Shown one piece after another: positions 12,666 through 23,840 of a stretch of 64,000 nucleotides of DNA. The notes under the pieces were generated by a model, which saw only the letters and a list, made by a program, of their open reading frames with translations, ran no database searches and was not told the DNA's origin. Each line of letters opens with the position of its first letter. The stretch's first letter is position 1. The stretch comes from Gordionus sp. m RMFG-2023. Lineage: Eukaryota; Nematomorpha; Gordioida; Chordodea; Parachordodidae. The DNA lies in the NCBI RefSeq assembly GCF_954871325.1, contig NC_088775.1, forward strand, positions 86,529,561 to 86,593,560, in the 5' to 3' direction. Position numbers and translations under genes: made by a program.

Positions 12666-12949
12666 GTAATTAAAAATAGATTCGTGGAAAATAAAAAGAT
12701 TATACCAATTTTTTTTTTTAAAAACTAAATTAGATTACAAAAATACCACACTTAATAAAAGTGTAGATATGAATACATTGCCAACCATATCGACTAAATA
12801 CTCTAGAGCAGAACAAAATACATTTCAGCCAACTCCTTCAGAAATTTTAGGTGCTTAAATTCAAATTTTACATAAGTGAATATATTTTTTTTAGATAGTA
12901 AAAAGAAATGCACAGATGATCGTAAAAAGTATTTTCACTAAAGTTATAT

Positions 12950-13100
<151 letters not shown>

Positions 13101-13439
13101 AATAAATAAAAATTATATAAGAGCGTTTAATAATTAAAATTAAAATTGTAGGGATATGAGATTTGTTCTAGTTTTTAATTTAATGTTTTTTATTAAAAAT
13201 ATTTAATCATTATATTTTATTTTTCAGCAGTGAATTAAAGATTTCATAAAATTTTAATTAATACTAATATATTGGTTTAGAAAAAAAAATTAATTATTTA
13301 TGAAAAAAAAACATTAATAAATTTGTCAATATAAATTAAATTCCCTTATTATTATTAACTATAGATTTGAATGAAAGCTTAAATATATTTATTAGTTATC
13401 AGTAGCGAAATAGTATCAACTCTCTCAGATACTCATATG

Positions 13440-14139
13440 TAGTGAAGGTCAGCTGTCCGGCCTTATCGGTTTTGGACCGGAACCATACATGACAGATTAA
13501 CGGACCGATCTTTTTTGAGGACCACAATTTGGACCGGTTTTTTGATTTTATTAAAGTCCAGACTAGTAACTGCTAACTCTATACTTCACCCAGAAAAATA
13601 TTGCCTAAGCTTGTTTGCTCATAGAAGGAACAAAGGTCTCTAGACATTATATTATCAAAATCTTGAGGCTCAGGCAATATTTTTCTGACTAAGATATTGA
13701 GTTAGCCGTTTTTAAAAATCAGCTCGACTCGAAACGAGCCCTTTAACAAAACTAGTCCAGACCGTCCCTTTAGTAATATTTAAGTTTGCTTTACTGTTCA
13801 ATTAATATAATTTTTTTGGTATATTTTATTTTATGTTATTTTTTTTTAGAGGAGTTATTTTAGCTTTTGCAACAAATCTTTAGTTCATATTTATTTTGCA
13901 ATACAAAAACCGAAAGTTTTATCATAGAAGCATTTTACTTCTTATAAATCCTAATAAACAAGAAATTAAATTAGGATGCAAACAAAAATATTTTTAAAAA
14001 TAACAAAAGAAATAATAAAGATCGGTCCATGACCTGTCCTTTTATTTAGGATCACAATCTGGATCGATCTTTTGCGGTCGGGTTCGGTCTCAGTGCATCG
14101 GTCAGGTCTAGACCAAAGACCGGTCAGTAACCTTCACTA
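13440..14139. mobile_element. hAT-like element with TAGTGAAGG ends, carrying a nested M1
   Basis: The left end TAGTGAAGGTCAGCTGTCC and the right end (reverse complement TAGTGAAGGTTACTGACC) form terminal inverted repeats. Subterminal GGACCGG/CCGGTC motifs follow. End type TAGNG fits hAT. The immediate flanks CTCATATG and TTTAAAAG do not match, so the target duplication is lost or the ends are misjudged. There is no transposase frame. A MITE M1 copy interrupts it at 13564-13754. Confidence 0.75.
13564..13754. mobile_element. MITE M1, copy 3, with perfect 8-bp target duplication
   Basis: A 191-bp M1 copy flanked by GTCCAGAC on both sides (13556-13563 and 13755-13762). The terminal arms have drifted but the inner palindrome (GCCTAAGC ... 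GCTCAGGC) is clear. It sits within the TAGTGAAGG element. Confidence 0.92.
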
Positions 14140-14636
14140 TTTAAAAGAGGGCAACCAAAAAAGTTTAACTTTAGAAATTATACATTTTTCCTCTATTCCA
14201 AGTCTTTATAAATTTTTTGAAAAAAAAATTATAACCTTTTAAACAATTTTTTAATATTATTATATTATAATATATTATTTTAGTTTTATTTTACTGTTGT
14301 TGAAAGAAATTCATAATAACTATATGTATATTTTTCTTTTTAACTGAATAAATTTATTAATGTATATAAAATATCATCAATAATTTTGAAGAAAATGGTT
14401 CAATTGATTTTAACAGATTATTTAGTCTGAAGAATAAAACTAGAAAGACTCGTGAAATTCAAGGTAATTAATATATATTTTTTAAAAAATTTTTTTTTAT
14501 AATTACCTAATAGGGAATGATTATGAGAAAGCATGTGAATCGGTGGAAGATATGGAAGGAATTTTAAATTATGAAATAAATAGTAGATACTTAAGGTAAC
14601 GTCTTTATTTTTTATTTTGCAACTTTGTACGTAAAA

Positions 14637-15086
14637 TAGTGTTGTTAATTGGTTGGTTGTGTAAAACACAGACCTGAGCTTAGGTCTAAAAAATCGACCA
14701 AACCAGTTTGAGCACGAACCCGGGGTTCAGACCCGGGGTTTGTGCTCAGAGCAGGTCTGAGCACATATATGGGTCGTAAATTTTACTACCAAGCAAATTA
14801 ACAACACCAGTGGCGGCTAGAAATTTTTCTTAGAAGGGGTCCATACATATAAAAGCCTGGGGGGCGCCTTCGGCAGGGTTTATTTTGCAAATCAATAATA
14901 GATAATAAATATATTTTTTAAATGCATCAATAATATGTTATTATAATTTGGTAGATTATTCTCGGTATTTATCGATATAAAGTCACTTTTAAGTCTTTTG
15001 AACGTATAATCTAAAAAAAAATTTTTGCTCTGGGAGGGGTCCAAACCCGAAAACCACCCCCGTAGCTACGCCACTGAACAACACTA
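14637..15086. mobile_element. hAT-type MITE, family M2, interrupted by another MITE
   Basis: The left end TAGTGTTGTTAATT and the right end AATTAACAACAC...TA are inverted repeats of a palindromic element rich in GGTCTGAGC/GCTCAGACC motifs. Without the inserted element it is about 180 bp. The flanks ACGTAAAA and ACGTACAT agree at six of eight positions, as expected of a drifted hAT target duplication. The first dozen bases are the same as in M1. Confidence 0.85.
14808..15076. mobile_element. hAT-type MITE with CAGTGGCG ends, nested in M2
   Basis: The terminal inverted repeats are CAGTGGCGGCTAG on the left and CAGTGGCGTAGCTACG (reverse complement) on the right, the common hAT CAGTGGCG end. The perfect 8-bp duplication AACAACAC (14800-14807, 15077-15084) was made from the M2 right terminus itself. 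This gives the order of insertion directly. The inside is AT-rich and non-coding. Confidence 0.95.
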
Positions 15087-15266
15087 ACGTACATGCTAAA
15101 TATCAGAAATAAATCTCTCGATTGGATAGTAATCAATCATATTCCTATTTTAATAAGAGATTATTTTTTGTTGTCGGTTACCCTGTTCTATACTAATTTT
15201 GTTATTCTTATTAAATGACATTTTACTCGTCAATTATTATATTACCACTAATAATCATTTACATAG

Positions 15267-15453
15267 GAATATTATTCTAACTTCGACCACCCACAATTGT
15301 AAGAAAATAATAAGTGCTACCATTTTGGCGGAATTTAAGCCAGATTCACGAATTGGTGGTTATGTATTATTTAATGGTGATGATATTCAAAACATGGGGG
15401 CACTAGCTACGTTAGGTAGACAAAATTACAAGCTTGAAGTCTCGGATAATTTA
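15267..15453 (+). CDS. Exon of unrecognised secreted-type domain gene (first of the 15-16 kb group)
   Basis: The exon runs from acceptor TTTACATAG to donor AATTTA|GTAAAT. It enters with one base and leaves in phase 0. The next two exons are also phase 0, so the three join without a stop. The peptide reads SATILAEFKPDSRIGGYVLF and then NMGALATLGRQNYKLEV. The block A-x-F-x-P-x(3)-I-x-G-x-V-x-F is like the first strands of Cu/Zn superoxide dismutase, but the HxH copper ligands are not visible. A divergent, non-enzymatic SOD-like domain is one possibility; the identity is open. Confidence 0.6.
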
Positions 15454-15592
15454 GTAAATAAAATACTCCTTTTTTTTAAAAAAAAATTGATTTATAAATT
15501 TGCCGTTTATAAAAAAAATTATTTAATTTATTTCTTAATAAAAAATAAGTTATAAACACAATTTTTTAGTGTAGAAATAACTTTTTATTTAG

Positions 15593-15700
15593 GAATGCCA
15601 AATCAGTTATAATAGTCCAACTGAAAACCGTCCCATTTTTATAGTCAATTATAAAACTCCGTTAGCTAACGATGTCGTTGAAACAGCTGGATATCAACAG
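15593..15700 (+). CDS. Exon 2 of the 15-16 kb group
   Basis: A 36-codon exon, phase 0 at both ends, with acceptor TTTTTATTTAG and donor CAACAG|GTAAAT. The peptide is ECQISYNSPTENRP then FIVNYKTPLANDVVETAGY. The intron before it is about 140 bp and the one after about 650 bp. No motif was recognised with confidence. Confidence 0.65.
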
Positions 15701-16346
15701 GTAAATAATTTAGATAACAAATTCTATATACGAATATTATTTAATTGATCTAAGCATGGTATAGGAGAGATCGAAGTTGGTTGAACTGCGAGAAGTAGTA
15801 TCAAATCTCATCATTTGAAATAATTTTTTAATTTAAGGTAATAGGTTATTCAAATTTTGACCTAATATTGACAGTAGTATCTATATATATATATATAAAA
15901 TATTTTCGAGTAAAATGTTTTTGTATATTAAGATATTAAAATTTTGATTTTAACAATATGTGTTATTTTTGCAAGATTTTATAATAAATTTTAAGAAAAT
16001 ATTAATATACAATGAACCTTTATAACAAAGCCATTTTTAGGGAAAATTTTTACATGCCTTCATAGTTGTCTAGTTTATATTTATATCGTGATTAGTAGAT
16101 CTAGTTCCAGTTAGGACAAAATTAGGGTATTTGGAACTTTTAATACATGGTCATATTGAATTAGAATTTTTTTTTAAAAACTACGATATTTAATTTATTA
16201 TTAATATATATTTTGGCTGTTAACGTATAATAATGTTTCAAACAAAAAAAAAATTAAAATTGTCGACATTATATTTCACCTTCCCTAAGCTATGGGATAG
16301 GGAAAAATGAATTTCTTTTTACCACATATATTTTATCATTTATTAG

Positions 16347-16526
16347 GTAAATTTGAAGTTCTCGTCACATGGATTGAACGTAACATTATTAGTTCCAGGA
16401 AAACCTGCCAAGAATGAGTTTTACGAAGATTTTGTAGTCAGGCATATTCAGTTATCCTCGTTGGATAAGATCTCTTTCAATGGAAATCCTAGAATGGCAG
16501 TTTCGAAAATTTTAAAAAGATGCTGA
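16347..16526 (+). CDS. Terminal exon of the 15-16 kb group
   Basis: Phase 0 from acceptor TTTATTAG, this encodes 59 residues and a TGA stop. It starts VNLKFSSHGLNVTLLVPGKP and ends NGNPRMAVSKILKRC. The pattern DKISFNG followed by a hydrophobic repeat recalls the SOD C-terminal strand, without the diagnostic residues. The exon, its stop and surrounding intron/3' sequence are duplicated in decayed form at 19240-19710. This supports the exon call and shows that the stop position is ancestral. It is unresolved whether the exon at 16963 belongs to the same gene by alternative splicing. Confidence 0.65.
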   Translation, partial: VNLKFSSHGLNVTLLVPGKPAKNEFYEDFVVRHIQLSSLDKISFNGNPRMAVSKILKRC

Positions 16527-16962
16527 AAACAAAATAGGGGTTTAAAAAAAAAAATTAAAACATAAAAATATCTTCGATAGTTTAATTTATTAGAATATTT
16601 GTATAATTTCGAAATTAGATTTGTTTTATTTACTTTATTTTTTATAAAATAAATAGAGTGTACACTATATATATTCATGTGAAATTCTTGGAATTACCCC
16701 TTCATAATTGGTATTTGTTCATAGTAAGAGTAGGCTGAAAACAAGGATAGGCATAGCTACTTATAAATTGTAGCTAACTATACGAGGGAATATAAAATCC
16801 TAAAATATAATGGCATTAAAAAAAATTTTTTATGAAAGTTTGAAGTTCAGCTAGCCAAAAAAAAATTATATAATTTTTTTTATTTAAAAGTTATATAAAA
16901 ATTATTATAGTGATTTAAGATTAATTTTAAAATATCGTAGCAAAATTATCTCATATTTACAG

Positions 16963-17193
16963 AGTAGTAACTCTATGTATGCCCGAATAGGATTAGATAT
17001 GGGACGCTTCAATTCAATAGCAAAAAACTGGTCCCTAAAATACCCGGGTACACCATGTCAAAATTATCTAGAATTTTTTAAAACTTTTGACACAAATAAG
17101 ATTCTAGGAATAACATTATCAAGGTATTCAACTGTTTCTGTCCAAAGTAATATTATTAGTAATGTTGGGGGAGGAATGCTAATAATTGATTGA
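16963..17193 (+). CDS. Terminal exon, unrecognised product
   Basis: An acceptor (CATATTTACAG) opens a phase-0 frame of 76 codons ending TGA. It begins SSNSMYARIGLDMGRFNS, contains KYPGTPCQNYLEFFKTF and ends ISNVGGGMLIID. Base composition is clearly higher in G+C than the flanks. It cannot follow the 16347 exon, which has its own stop, unless a donor inside that exon is used (a phase-0 GTAGTC donor exists). It could equally belong to an alternative isoform or another gene. No domain was recognised. Confidence 0.55.
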   Translation, partial: SSNSMYARIGLDMGRFNSIAKNWSLKYPGTPCQNYLEFFKTFDTNKILGITLSRYSTVSVQSNIISNVGGGMLIID

Positions 17194-17701
17194 GCCAATG
17201 TTTGAGAACTGAGATATGGCATCTCCTGCAATATGGACCAAGTGATGATTTTATCAAAGGTGTTAATTAATTGCTAAGTGCTAGTATAAAACTAATTATG
17301 AAGTTCACTTATAAAGCAACATGATCTCTTATTTTATATTGACGTCATATATTGGGATAGATTCAAATATTATTGGATTACACGAATAAAATAAAATAAA
17401 TTAATTATGTATTCATATTTTCTTTATAACAATATTACTAATATTAGTTTAAGCTTTTAAAATACCAATCATCTTAAGAAAAAAAATATTGGCTGCTATA
17501 CCTATACTTCATCCTTGTAAGGGTTAATTTAAGTATATTTAAAATTTATAATTTGAAAAATCTTTAAAATTAGATCGTTTATAAACAACGTGTATTTTGT
17601 ATTTGAACAATATACCTAGAATATATCCTTTATACTCCATGATTTTTTATTTGTAAGCAGTATATTGCTAAAATATTTGACTTTACCCTTTTATTACTCA
17701 C

Positions 17702-17986
17702 TTCCTTTCTACAAATTATATTAACAGTTGCATTAATACTAGCTGATGTGTCCATATTATCCACAGGTAAAACATGGCCCGTTTTGCCCGTAAAAATACT
17801 GACTCCCATTATTTTCTCCTCGATGTACATTTTTCCATATATTAATTTCATAATTAGGCGCTGTTTCATTTTATTTCTCATTTTCCCCTTTATCTCTTTT
17901 ATTTTTATTTTTGGATTCTCCATTTCTAACCTAAGCATTTCTTTCTCCATACTTTTTGACTCAACACTTTCATATCTTCCTTTATT
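17702..17986 (-). CDS. Candidate exon, unrecognised lysine-rich protein
   Basis: On the minus strand a 95-codon open stretch runs from acceptor ATTATTGCTAG to a consensus donor GGAA|GTGAGT, phase 0 at both ends. It begins NKGRYESVESKSMEKE, continues as a charged, likely helical segment (IKIKEIKGKMRNKMKQR) and ends GKTGHVLPVDNMDTSAS then NATVNIICRKE. Upstream in the same frame, beyond a stop, is a cysteine-rich run (FCYPCLSDCGINYVYSDMC) that may be another exon. Function unknown. It could be a real gene lying antisense to the local neighbours or a relic. Confidence 0.35.
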
Positions 17987-18359
17987 CTAGCAATAATTTT
18001 TTCTATCACTTTCTTTACACATATCACTATATACATAATTGATTCCACAATCAGATAAACAAGGGTAACAGAACTTCAAGATATTTTAAAATATAGTAGC
18101 AGAATGAGGGAGGGAGAATACATACAGTATTATTAAACTCTAAACAGACGTGAAAACATATCGAAATCGAAAATTTAAAAGGCCCTCTTAATAATAATAC
18201 AAATAAAGTGTTAATACATTTCCCATACAAATTATTTTCTACATTTTTTGTTATTTAATCGATTATCAAATATAAGTTAAAGACGCATATAAATTTGTTT
18301 ATAATATTTACAAAATATAATTATTAAATGATAATATTTTAATATGATTCTATAACATA

Positions 18360-18905
18360 ATTATATTTCAAAATTTTATCAAGAAGGCATCCCCAATTCT
18401 TATGCTGAATTGGGGCTTTATTTTTTTTTTCTCTTTACTTTCACTTTTCTGGTGGTAAGCTCCTTCAACATCTCTCTCCCCTTTATGCTATTCATACAAT
18501 CTCTTCTATCTAATTTATACTTCTTTATATTGGTTTTAACTTTATGGCCCCATTGAAGTTTTGGTCTTCCTCTTTTACGTTTGCCCATCACTTCCAAACT
18601 CTCAACCTTATTTCCTATGTAGGATCATAGGCCTTCTCATTGTGTGCCCATACCACCTAAGTCTGGTTACCACTAACTTAGTATTAATGGGCACTACCCT
18701 TAGTATTCTTGTACTGCGCACTTTATACTTTCTTGTTACCCCAGCAATCATCCTCAGCATTCTTTATAGACTTCTCTCGTCTGATTCCTTGGTTGGCCAT
18801 ATTTCTGAACTATATAGAATAGTTGACTTTCCTATGGACTGTAAATTTTTCCCTTTAATTTGTGTGGGCTATTATCTTAATATAAATGAACCAGATAATC
18901 ATTAG
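18360..18905 (-). mobile_element. LINE 3' end: reverse-transcriptase C-terminal tail and 3' hairpin
   Basis: Read on the minus strand, the translation gives LYSSEIWPTK, RMLRMIAGVTRKYKVRSTRI, then RLRWYGHTMRR, and in another frame KRKRGRPKLQWGHKV, ending at a TAA (plus 18418-18420). These are the conserved C-terminal blocks of many LINE ORF2 proteins (R-W-x-G-H-x-x-R and RGRPxxRW). A stop and a frame change show the copy is dead. Directly after the stop is a 9-bp perfect hairpin. Confidence 0.85.
18391..18415 (-). other. LINE 3'-terminal stem-loop
   Basis: CCCCAATTC (18391-18399) pairs with GAATTGGGG (18407-18415) around a 7-nt loop, three bases after the LINE stop codon. Several LINE clades carry such 3' stem-loops for recognition by their reverse transcriptase. 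The role here is inferred. Confidence 0.6.
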
Positions 18906-19239
18906 CGAGTAAAATGATTTTAAAATGATTTTTTTTCAAATGATGTCTAGCATGTTTAACCTTTTAAAATAGAGATTTTTTTTTACAATTATTATTAATC
19001 ATTTAATCTTTTTTATTCAGTTCTATTTTTACAAAAACTGTAAATAAAAAAATTAAAATATTTAATAATATTCAATCAGCAGTTTGGCGTTAATTTTTTT
19101 TTTTTAAATCTTTAAATCTAAACGATTTAATAAAGTTATATCTACATTTAAAAGATAAAGTATAAAATAAGTTCATTAGACTGTAAAGTAAATTGTGAAT
19201 ATTGTAAAATGCATTATTATTTTGTAATTTATATATAAA

Positions 19240-19710
19240 AAAGACTTTCCTCTTATTGAAGCTATGAAAATGGAGGAGGGGGGGGCGGATCTAATTTTTA
19301 TAACTATATAAAATTATCGTTCTATTGGTAAACTTGGAGATTTAGGAGCATGGATTGAATGTAATATTAATATTTCAGGAAAACCTGCCAAGTTTTACGA
19401 CTCTATAGTAGTTATAGTCCATTTATCCGCATTAGATAGAATCTCTTTCAAAGGAAGTCTTAGAATGACGATTTTAAAAATTTTAAACAGATGCTAAAAA
19501 TTAAATTAGGGTTTTTAAAAAATTATATACATAAATTAAACAACTATGTTAGATAGTTTAATTTATGGGCATTTCAGGTTCCATTTCTAATGTCAAATTC
19601 TTGGGAGTAATAAATTATTTTATAGACTACATGATTTGTATAGATTTATCGCAGAAAAAAGGATCCTGTAAACAAAGACAAACATAGCAACTTATAAGAT
19701 GTAGCTATAT
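19240..19710 (+). pseudogene. Decayed duplicate of the 16347 exon and flanks
   Basis: The sequence at 19328-19497 aligns with exon 16347-16526 along its length (shared TCAGGAAAACCTGCCAAG, GATAGAATCTCTTTCA-type blocks, AGATGCTAA at the stop). The acceptor AG has become TG. Frame changes, including a lost triplet-breaking segment, remove the reading frame. Homology continues downstream to about 19708 (TAGCAACTTATAAGATGTAG versus the 16755 region), so intron and 3' flank were copied too. This makes it a DNA-level segmental duplication, not a processed copy. Confidence 0.8.
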
Positions 19711-19780
19711 TGTTGTTAAACGGCCAAATTTTTAAAAATGACTAACCCAATATTATAGCCAAAAAATACTAAGCCTGGTG
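19711..19780. mobile_element. MITE M1, partial left arm
   Basis: TGTTGTTAAACGGCC, then TTTTTAAAAATGACTAACCC and CCAAAAAATACTAAGCCTGG match the M1 left arm. The right arm is missing. It lies at the end of the duplicated exon block. Confidence 0.65.
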
Positions 19781-19906
19781 ACGAATGGGTTAAAATCATT
19801 TATCCACTTATTTATTTTTATCTTTAGAGAGAAGTTAGCATTTACTATGATTTTATAATTTTTTGGAGTATGGATTCAGGTCTCACCAGTGTCTACACCA
19901 GCGGAG

Positions 19907-22797
19907 TGTTGTAGCGGTTGAAAAAAAGAAGAAATAGATTTAATTTATTACATAAAATGTCAGTTATTTTCTGACAGGGGAATGAAGTTTTCCTTGTGGA
20001 TAGGGGAAAACGTGATCATCACATGTTTGGTTTTTAAGGATTCCTTTGTTAGCTATTTTGGAGTGAAAATTTTGGATTAATTGGAGCTGATGTCAGCTGG
20101 GAGAAATGAGGAATAGACCTGTGGGAGTGAAGAACATGTGAAGCGGGATAAATATGATTTATAATATTTATATATTCTTTTTTAATGGATAGATAAATAT
20201 GAATAAATGTGTTATGAAGAAATATGGATTGTTTTATGGATTTATTTTATTGGTGCACGATGACCTCAGGATTGACTTAGATATTAATGCGGCCACAATG
20301 CAATGTAGGGGATAAGAAAGTGATGCATGTACAGAACCTGGAAATTCAAGAGTTATTTGTTATAAAAAGGTAAGAACCATTTTTTTCAAGTAATTTTGAA
20401 TTTTACCGGGAAACCACAACACCAGTACTAGAAACTATGCAGAGGAAAATGTGAGATTAAGAGGTGAGTTTAAAGGTTCCTGTAATTTCATATTAAATAT
20501 TTAACTTAAAAGGTGTAAGATAGAAAGTATGTAATGAGTATTAGGCAGGAATATGAAAATAAGATCAGGAATTTAAGACAGTAATATTTGGTATATTATA
20601 TGTCTAGATGTATATTGTACATCCAAACGATCTTATTATTTGGTATACCTTAAAACTCATTGAATGGTGTCATAGGTAATCCGTCATAGGAAGATAAAAG
20701 ACCTCATGATCAGAAGGACAGAAAGGATTGCTAAATATTTAAATATTTAAAATTTAGGAAAATATATATATGGAAATAGACTTTTGTAATAAAGTATGTA
20801 TTATATAATTATGCATTTTGGGTTTTTAAAGGGATGGACATGTGTGGGATCATTTATTATTAATTAATGTTAATATATTGTATTTGTAATTTAGTTTCAA
20901 TTAAGGTTGATATGTTATTAAGGGATCAATTGAGGGTGAGTTAATGTTGTTTATTTTGAAGTAATTAACCATTTTTATGAAATAGGGTGTATGTGAATTA
21001 CACATATGATATATTTAATTATGAATGATAATTTGAAGGAATTGAAGTATGATGAAGTCAGAATAATATCTATAATGTTAGATGTGGATAGTTATTTCGA
21101 TTTAGTGTCTGCATTTAGTATATATATAAATTGGATAGGAATTTATATGATATATTAGATGATGTATAATATTTTTTTTTCAAAATTATGAAATCTTTAA
21201 ATTTAATATATATTTATTTTTAAATTATAAAATTTTATAAAAAGTTATATTTGCAATTATTAAATTTTATAAAAAGTTATATTTGCAATTATTATATTAT
21301 TTTTATGGTATGCAATGATGTGAAGGGAAAATAGATAAGGTCAGCCAGTGTTGATGGGTAGCCTTGAGGTGAGAATATTGTTTAGTTTGCATACTGGAGA
21401 AAGTTTTTTTCCTGTAAATTTTTTTTTGTAAATTTATGCTGCATAATTATTTTTTTGTAATAATTTTATAGCACATTACTATTTACTATTTATTTATGAA
21501 CATTTTTTTAAAGAAAAGACTCAAATTATTTTATATTGTGAAGGTATATTAAAAATTCTTTACATATATATTATATAACACATTATATTCTCAATTTTTG
21601 TTACTTTGCATTCTACATTTTTGTGAATTTGTGCTAATTGTGATGGCAGAGTTAGGTAGAAATGGTATATTTTTCTTATGATACTGAGTAATTCCTAGAT
21701 GGAAAATATTGTATTTTCTACATATTATATATTTTTCCTTCCTATAAAATATTAAATTTATTTCTATACATATGTTTTGTAATTTTATTTAAAATCTTTG
21801 TTCGGCAAAGTTTCACAATTATTTTTAATACCTAAAGATGAATTTTTATATTCATTTTAGGAGATATTTTTAAAGATGTAGCTTTGTTTTTTTTTCCACA
21901 TGACAGAAGGAAAATTACATGTGTTGAAATTGCATTTCACACACAGACTATGTTCACATTACATTATTATATGTAAAATCATTATTTCTTAATTACCATG
22001 AATCATACCCAAATAATGTATATTATAGCTCATATTTCCCAAATGTCTTAAAATGAATGAATTATTATGTTTTGCCGATATTACATTGTCCATATTAAGG
22101 TTCCATAGATTATAAAGGCAGATACCCCAATGTACATGTCATTATTGATAATATGTGTTTTCGCGATTATATATTGAAATGTATCGGAGATATTATATTA
22201 TAATCGTCATAAGGGAAGTCGATTCGATGAATTCTTTGAACGTCTTCAAGGCGTCCCGATACAATTCAGAGAGGTGATTCGTTACAATTCAAAGTCGACA
22301 CAATTCAAAGTCGATACAATTTAAAGTCGATACAAATTAAAGTCGATACAAATTAAAGTCGATACAATTCAAAGTCGATACAATTCAAAGTCGATACAAT
22401 TCAAAGGGGCGATTCGATACAATTCAAAGGGGAGATTCGATACAACACCTCCACAGAGAGAGGAACGCTGGGCTTGTGAAGGGTGGGCGTGTTGTAGCGG
22501 TTGAAAAAAAGAAGAAATAGATTTAGTAATGAAGTTTTCCTTGTGGATAGGGGGAAAACGTGATCATCACATATTTGGTTTTTAAGGATTCCTTTGTTAG
22601 CCATTTTGGAGTAAAAATTTTGGATTAATTGGAGCTGATGTCAGCTGGGAGAAATGAGGAATGGACCTGTGGGAGTGAAGAACATGTGAAGCGAGATAAA
22701 TATGATTTATAATATTTATATATTCTTTTTTAATGGATAGATAAATATGAATAAATGTGTTATGAAGAAATATGGATTGTTTTATGGATTTGTTTTA
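19907..22797 (+). mobile_element. Non-autonomous LTR-element fossil (2.9 kb)
   Basis: Two near-identical direct long terminal repeats, 19907-20249 and 22490-22797, begin TGTTGTAGCGGTTG and end in TTTTA. A 5-bp target duplication CGGAG flanks the whole (19902-19906, 22798-22802). Immediately inside the left repeat is TTGGTGCACGATGACC, placed and built like a tRNA primer-binding site. A purine-rich run (GTGAAGGGTGGGCG) precedes the right repeat, like a polypurine tract. The internal 2.2 kb shows no gag or pol coding sequence, so it is a non-autonomous or internally deleted copy that does not look able to encode its own proteins. The close match of the repeats suggests a fairly young insertion. 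The family is not assignable without pol. Confidence 0.85.
22255..22445 (+). repeat. 16-bp minisatellite inside the LTR element
   Basis: About ten units of the type AAGTCGATACAATTCA in direct tandem, with variants (AATTAAAGTCGATACA, AATTCAAAGGGGCGATTCG). They lie just before the right terminal repeat. Confidence 0.85.
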
Positions 22798-22799
22798 CG

Positions 22800-23840
22800 G
22801 AGTAGTGGAGGTTTGCTTGTAATTTTTTAAAGGAGGGTAGGAGGTTGGCATTTAAGAGTGTAGGCTAGGGGTAGGATTAATTTTTTCGGGGTTTATCTAT
22901 TTAATTTTTAGTGGCTTAAAGTTTTGCTCTAAAAATTAATATTATTATTATAAACCTATATTATAATACGATATTGCTAAACATCCACCGCCTACAATTA
23001 TAGACATTATTTTTCAAATAAAACTGCCTGAATAATTTTTTTGTCATTCCTTTAAATGTAATTTAAAAGTGTCATGAATACATTATTATAATGCATTCAT
23101 TGTAAATGAGGTTTTTAATTAAATTACTGTTCTAAAATAACTTTTTCACATTCACAATATTTTGGTAGTAGGTAGTAGAGCATTAATAATTTAAGTTATT
23201 CCTTTTAACATTATAATTATAGAGGTATAATTAATAGACGGCTAAAATTATTTAGTGGAATGGGTATAGGTATTTAAGGGGAGTTTGTATCCATTAAATA
23301 TCCATTCATGTAGATGAAGATCTCACCATCATATACAATTAAAACTTATATTTGATGTAATTATTTGTCCAGCATCACCCCATTTAGCTCCCTCCCTTTT
23401 ATTTATCAAAAACCAAAAATAGAAAGGAACTCACTTCATAGGTAACTCTGAATACCGATTCATTATAGCCCTCTCTCACTCACTCTTACTTTGTTTTTAA
23501 TTAGAAATATATTCTTATCATTCATTTTACTCATTACATTAATCCACAGATATATTCATCATCCTAATCTCCACATTTTAAACTCATGGTAGTTGGTATC
23601 CTGTCAAATGCATTTCCTTATACGGATTTACCTCTCCATTAATCTTATCTATTGTTCTGATAATATTAATTTATATTTGTTAATATTTATTCCTATCTCA
23701 TATTAAATATATTTAATTACATTTATTTATCACATTCATCTACTAAGTTATTTTATCAATTAATTTCGATTTCAAGTTTTCGGGCGTAATGTTTACTTAT
23801 TATTTTTAAATTTTTTTATCTACCATTTTCAAATTTCTAG
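22800..23840. other. AT-rich stretch, nothing recognised
   Basis: No frame, repeat end or splice-bounded exon was seen between the LTR element and the candidate exon at 23841. Confidence 0.5.

Noticed and set aside
18561-18905. 114-codon plus-strand open frame rich in Leu/Ile
   Set aside because: It is the antisense of the LINE reverse-transcriptase tail on the minus strand.
22255-22445. CRISPR-like appearance of short regular repeats
   Set aside because: The units are directly abutting 16-mers without spacers, inside an LTR element of an animal genome. It is a minisatellite.
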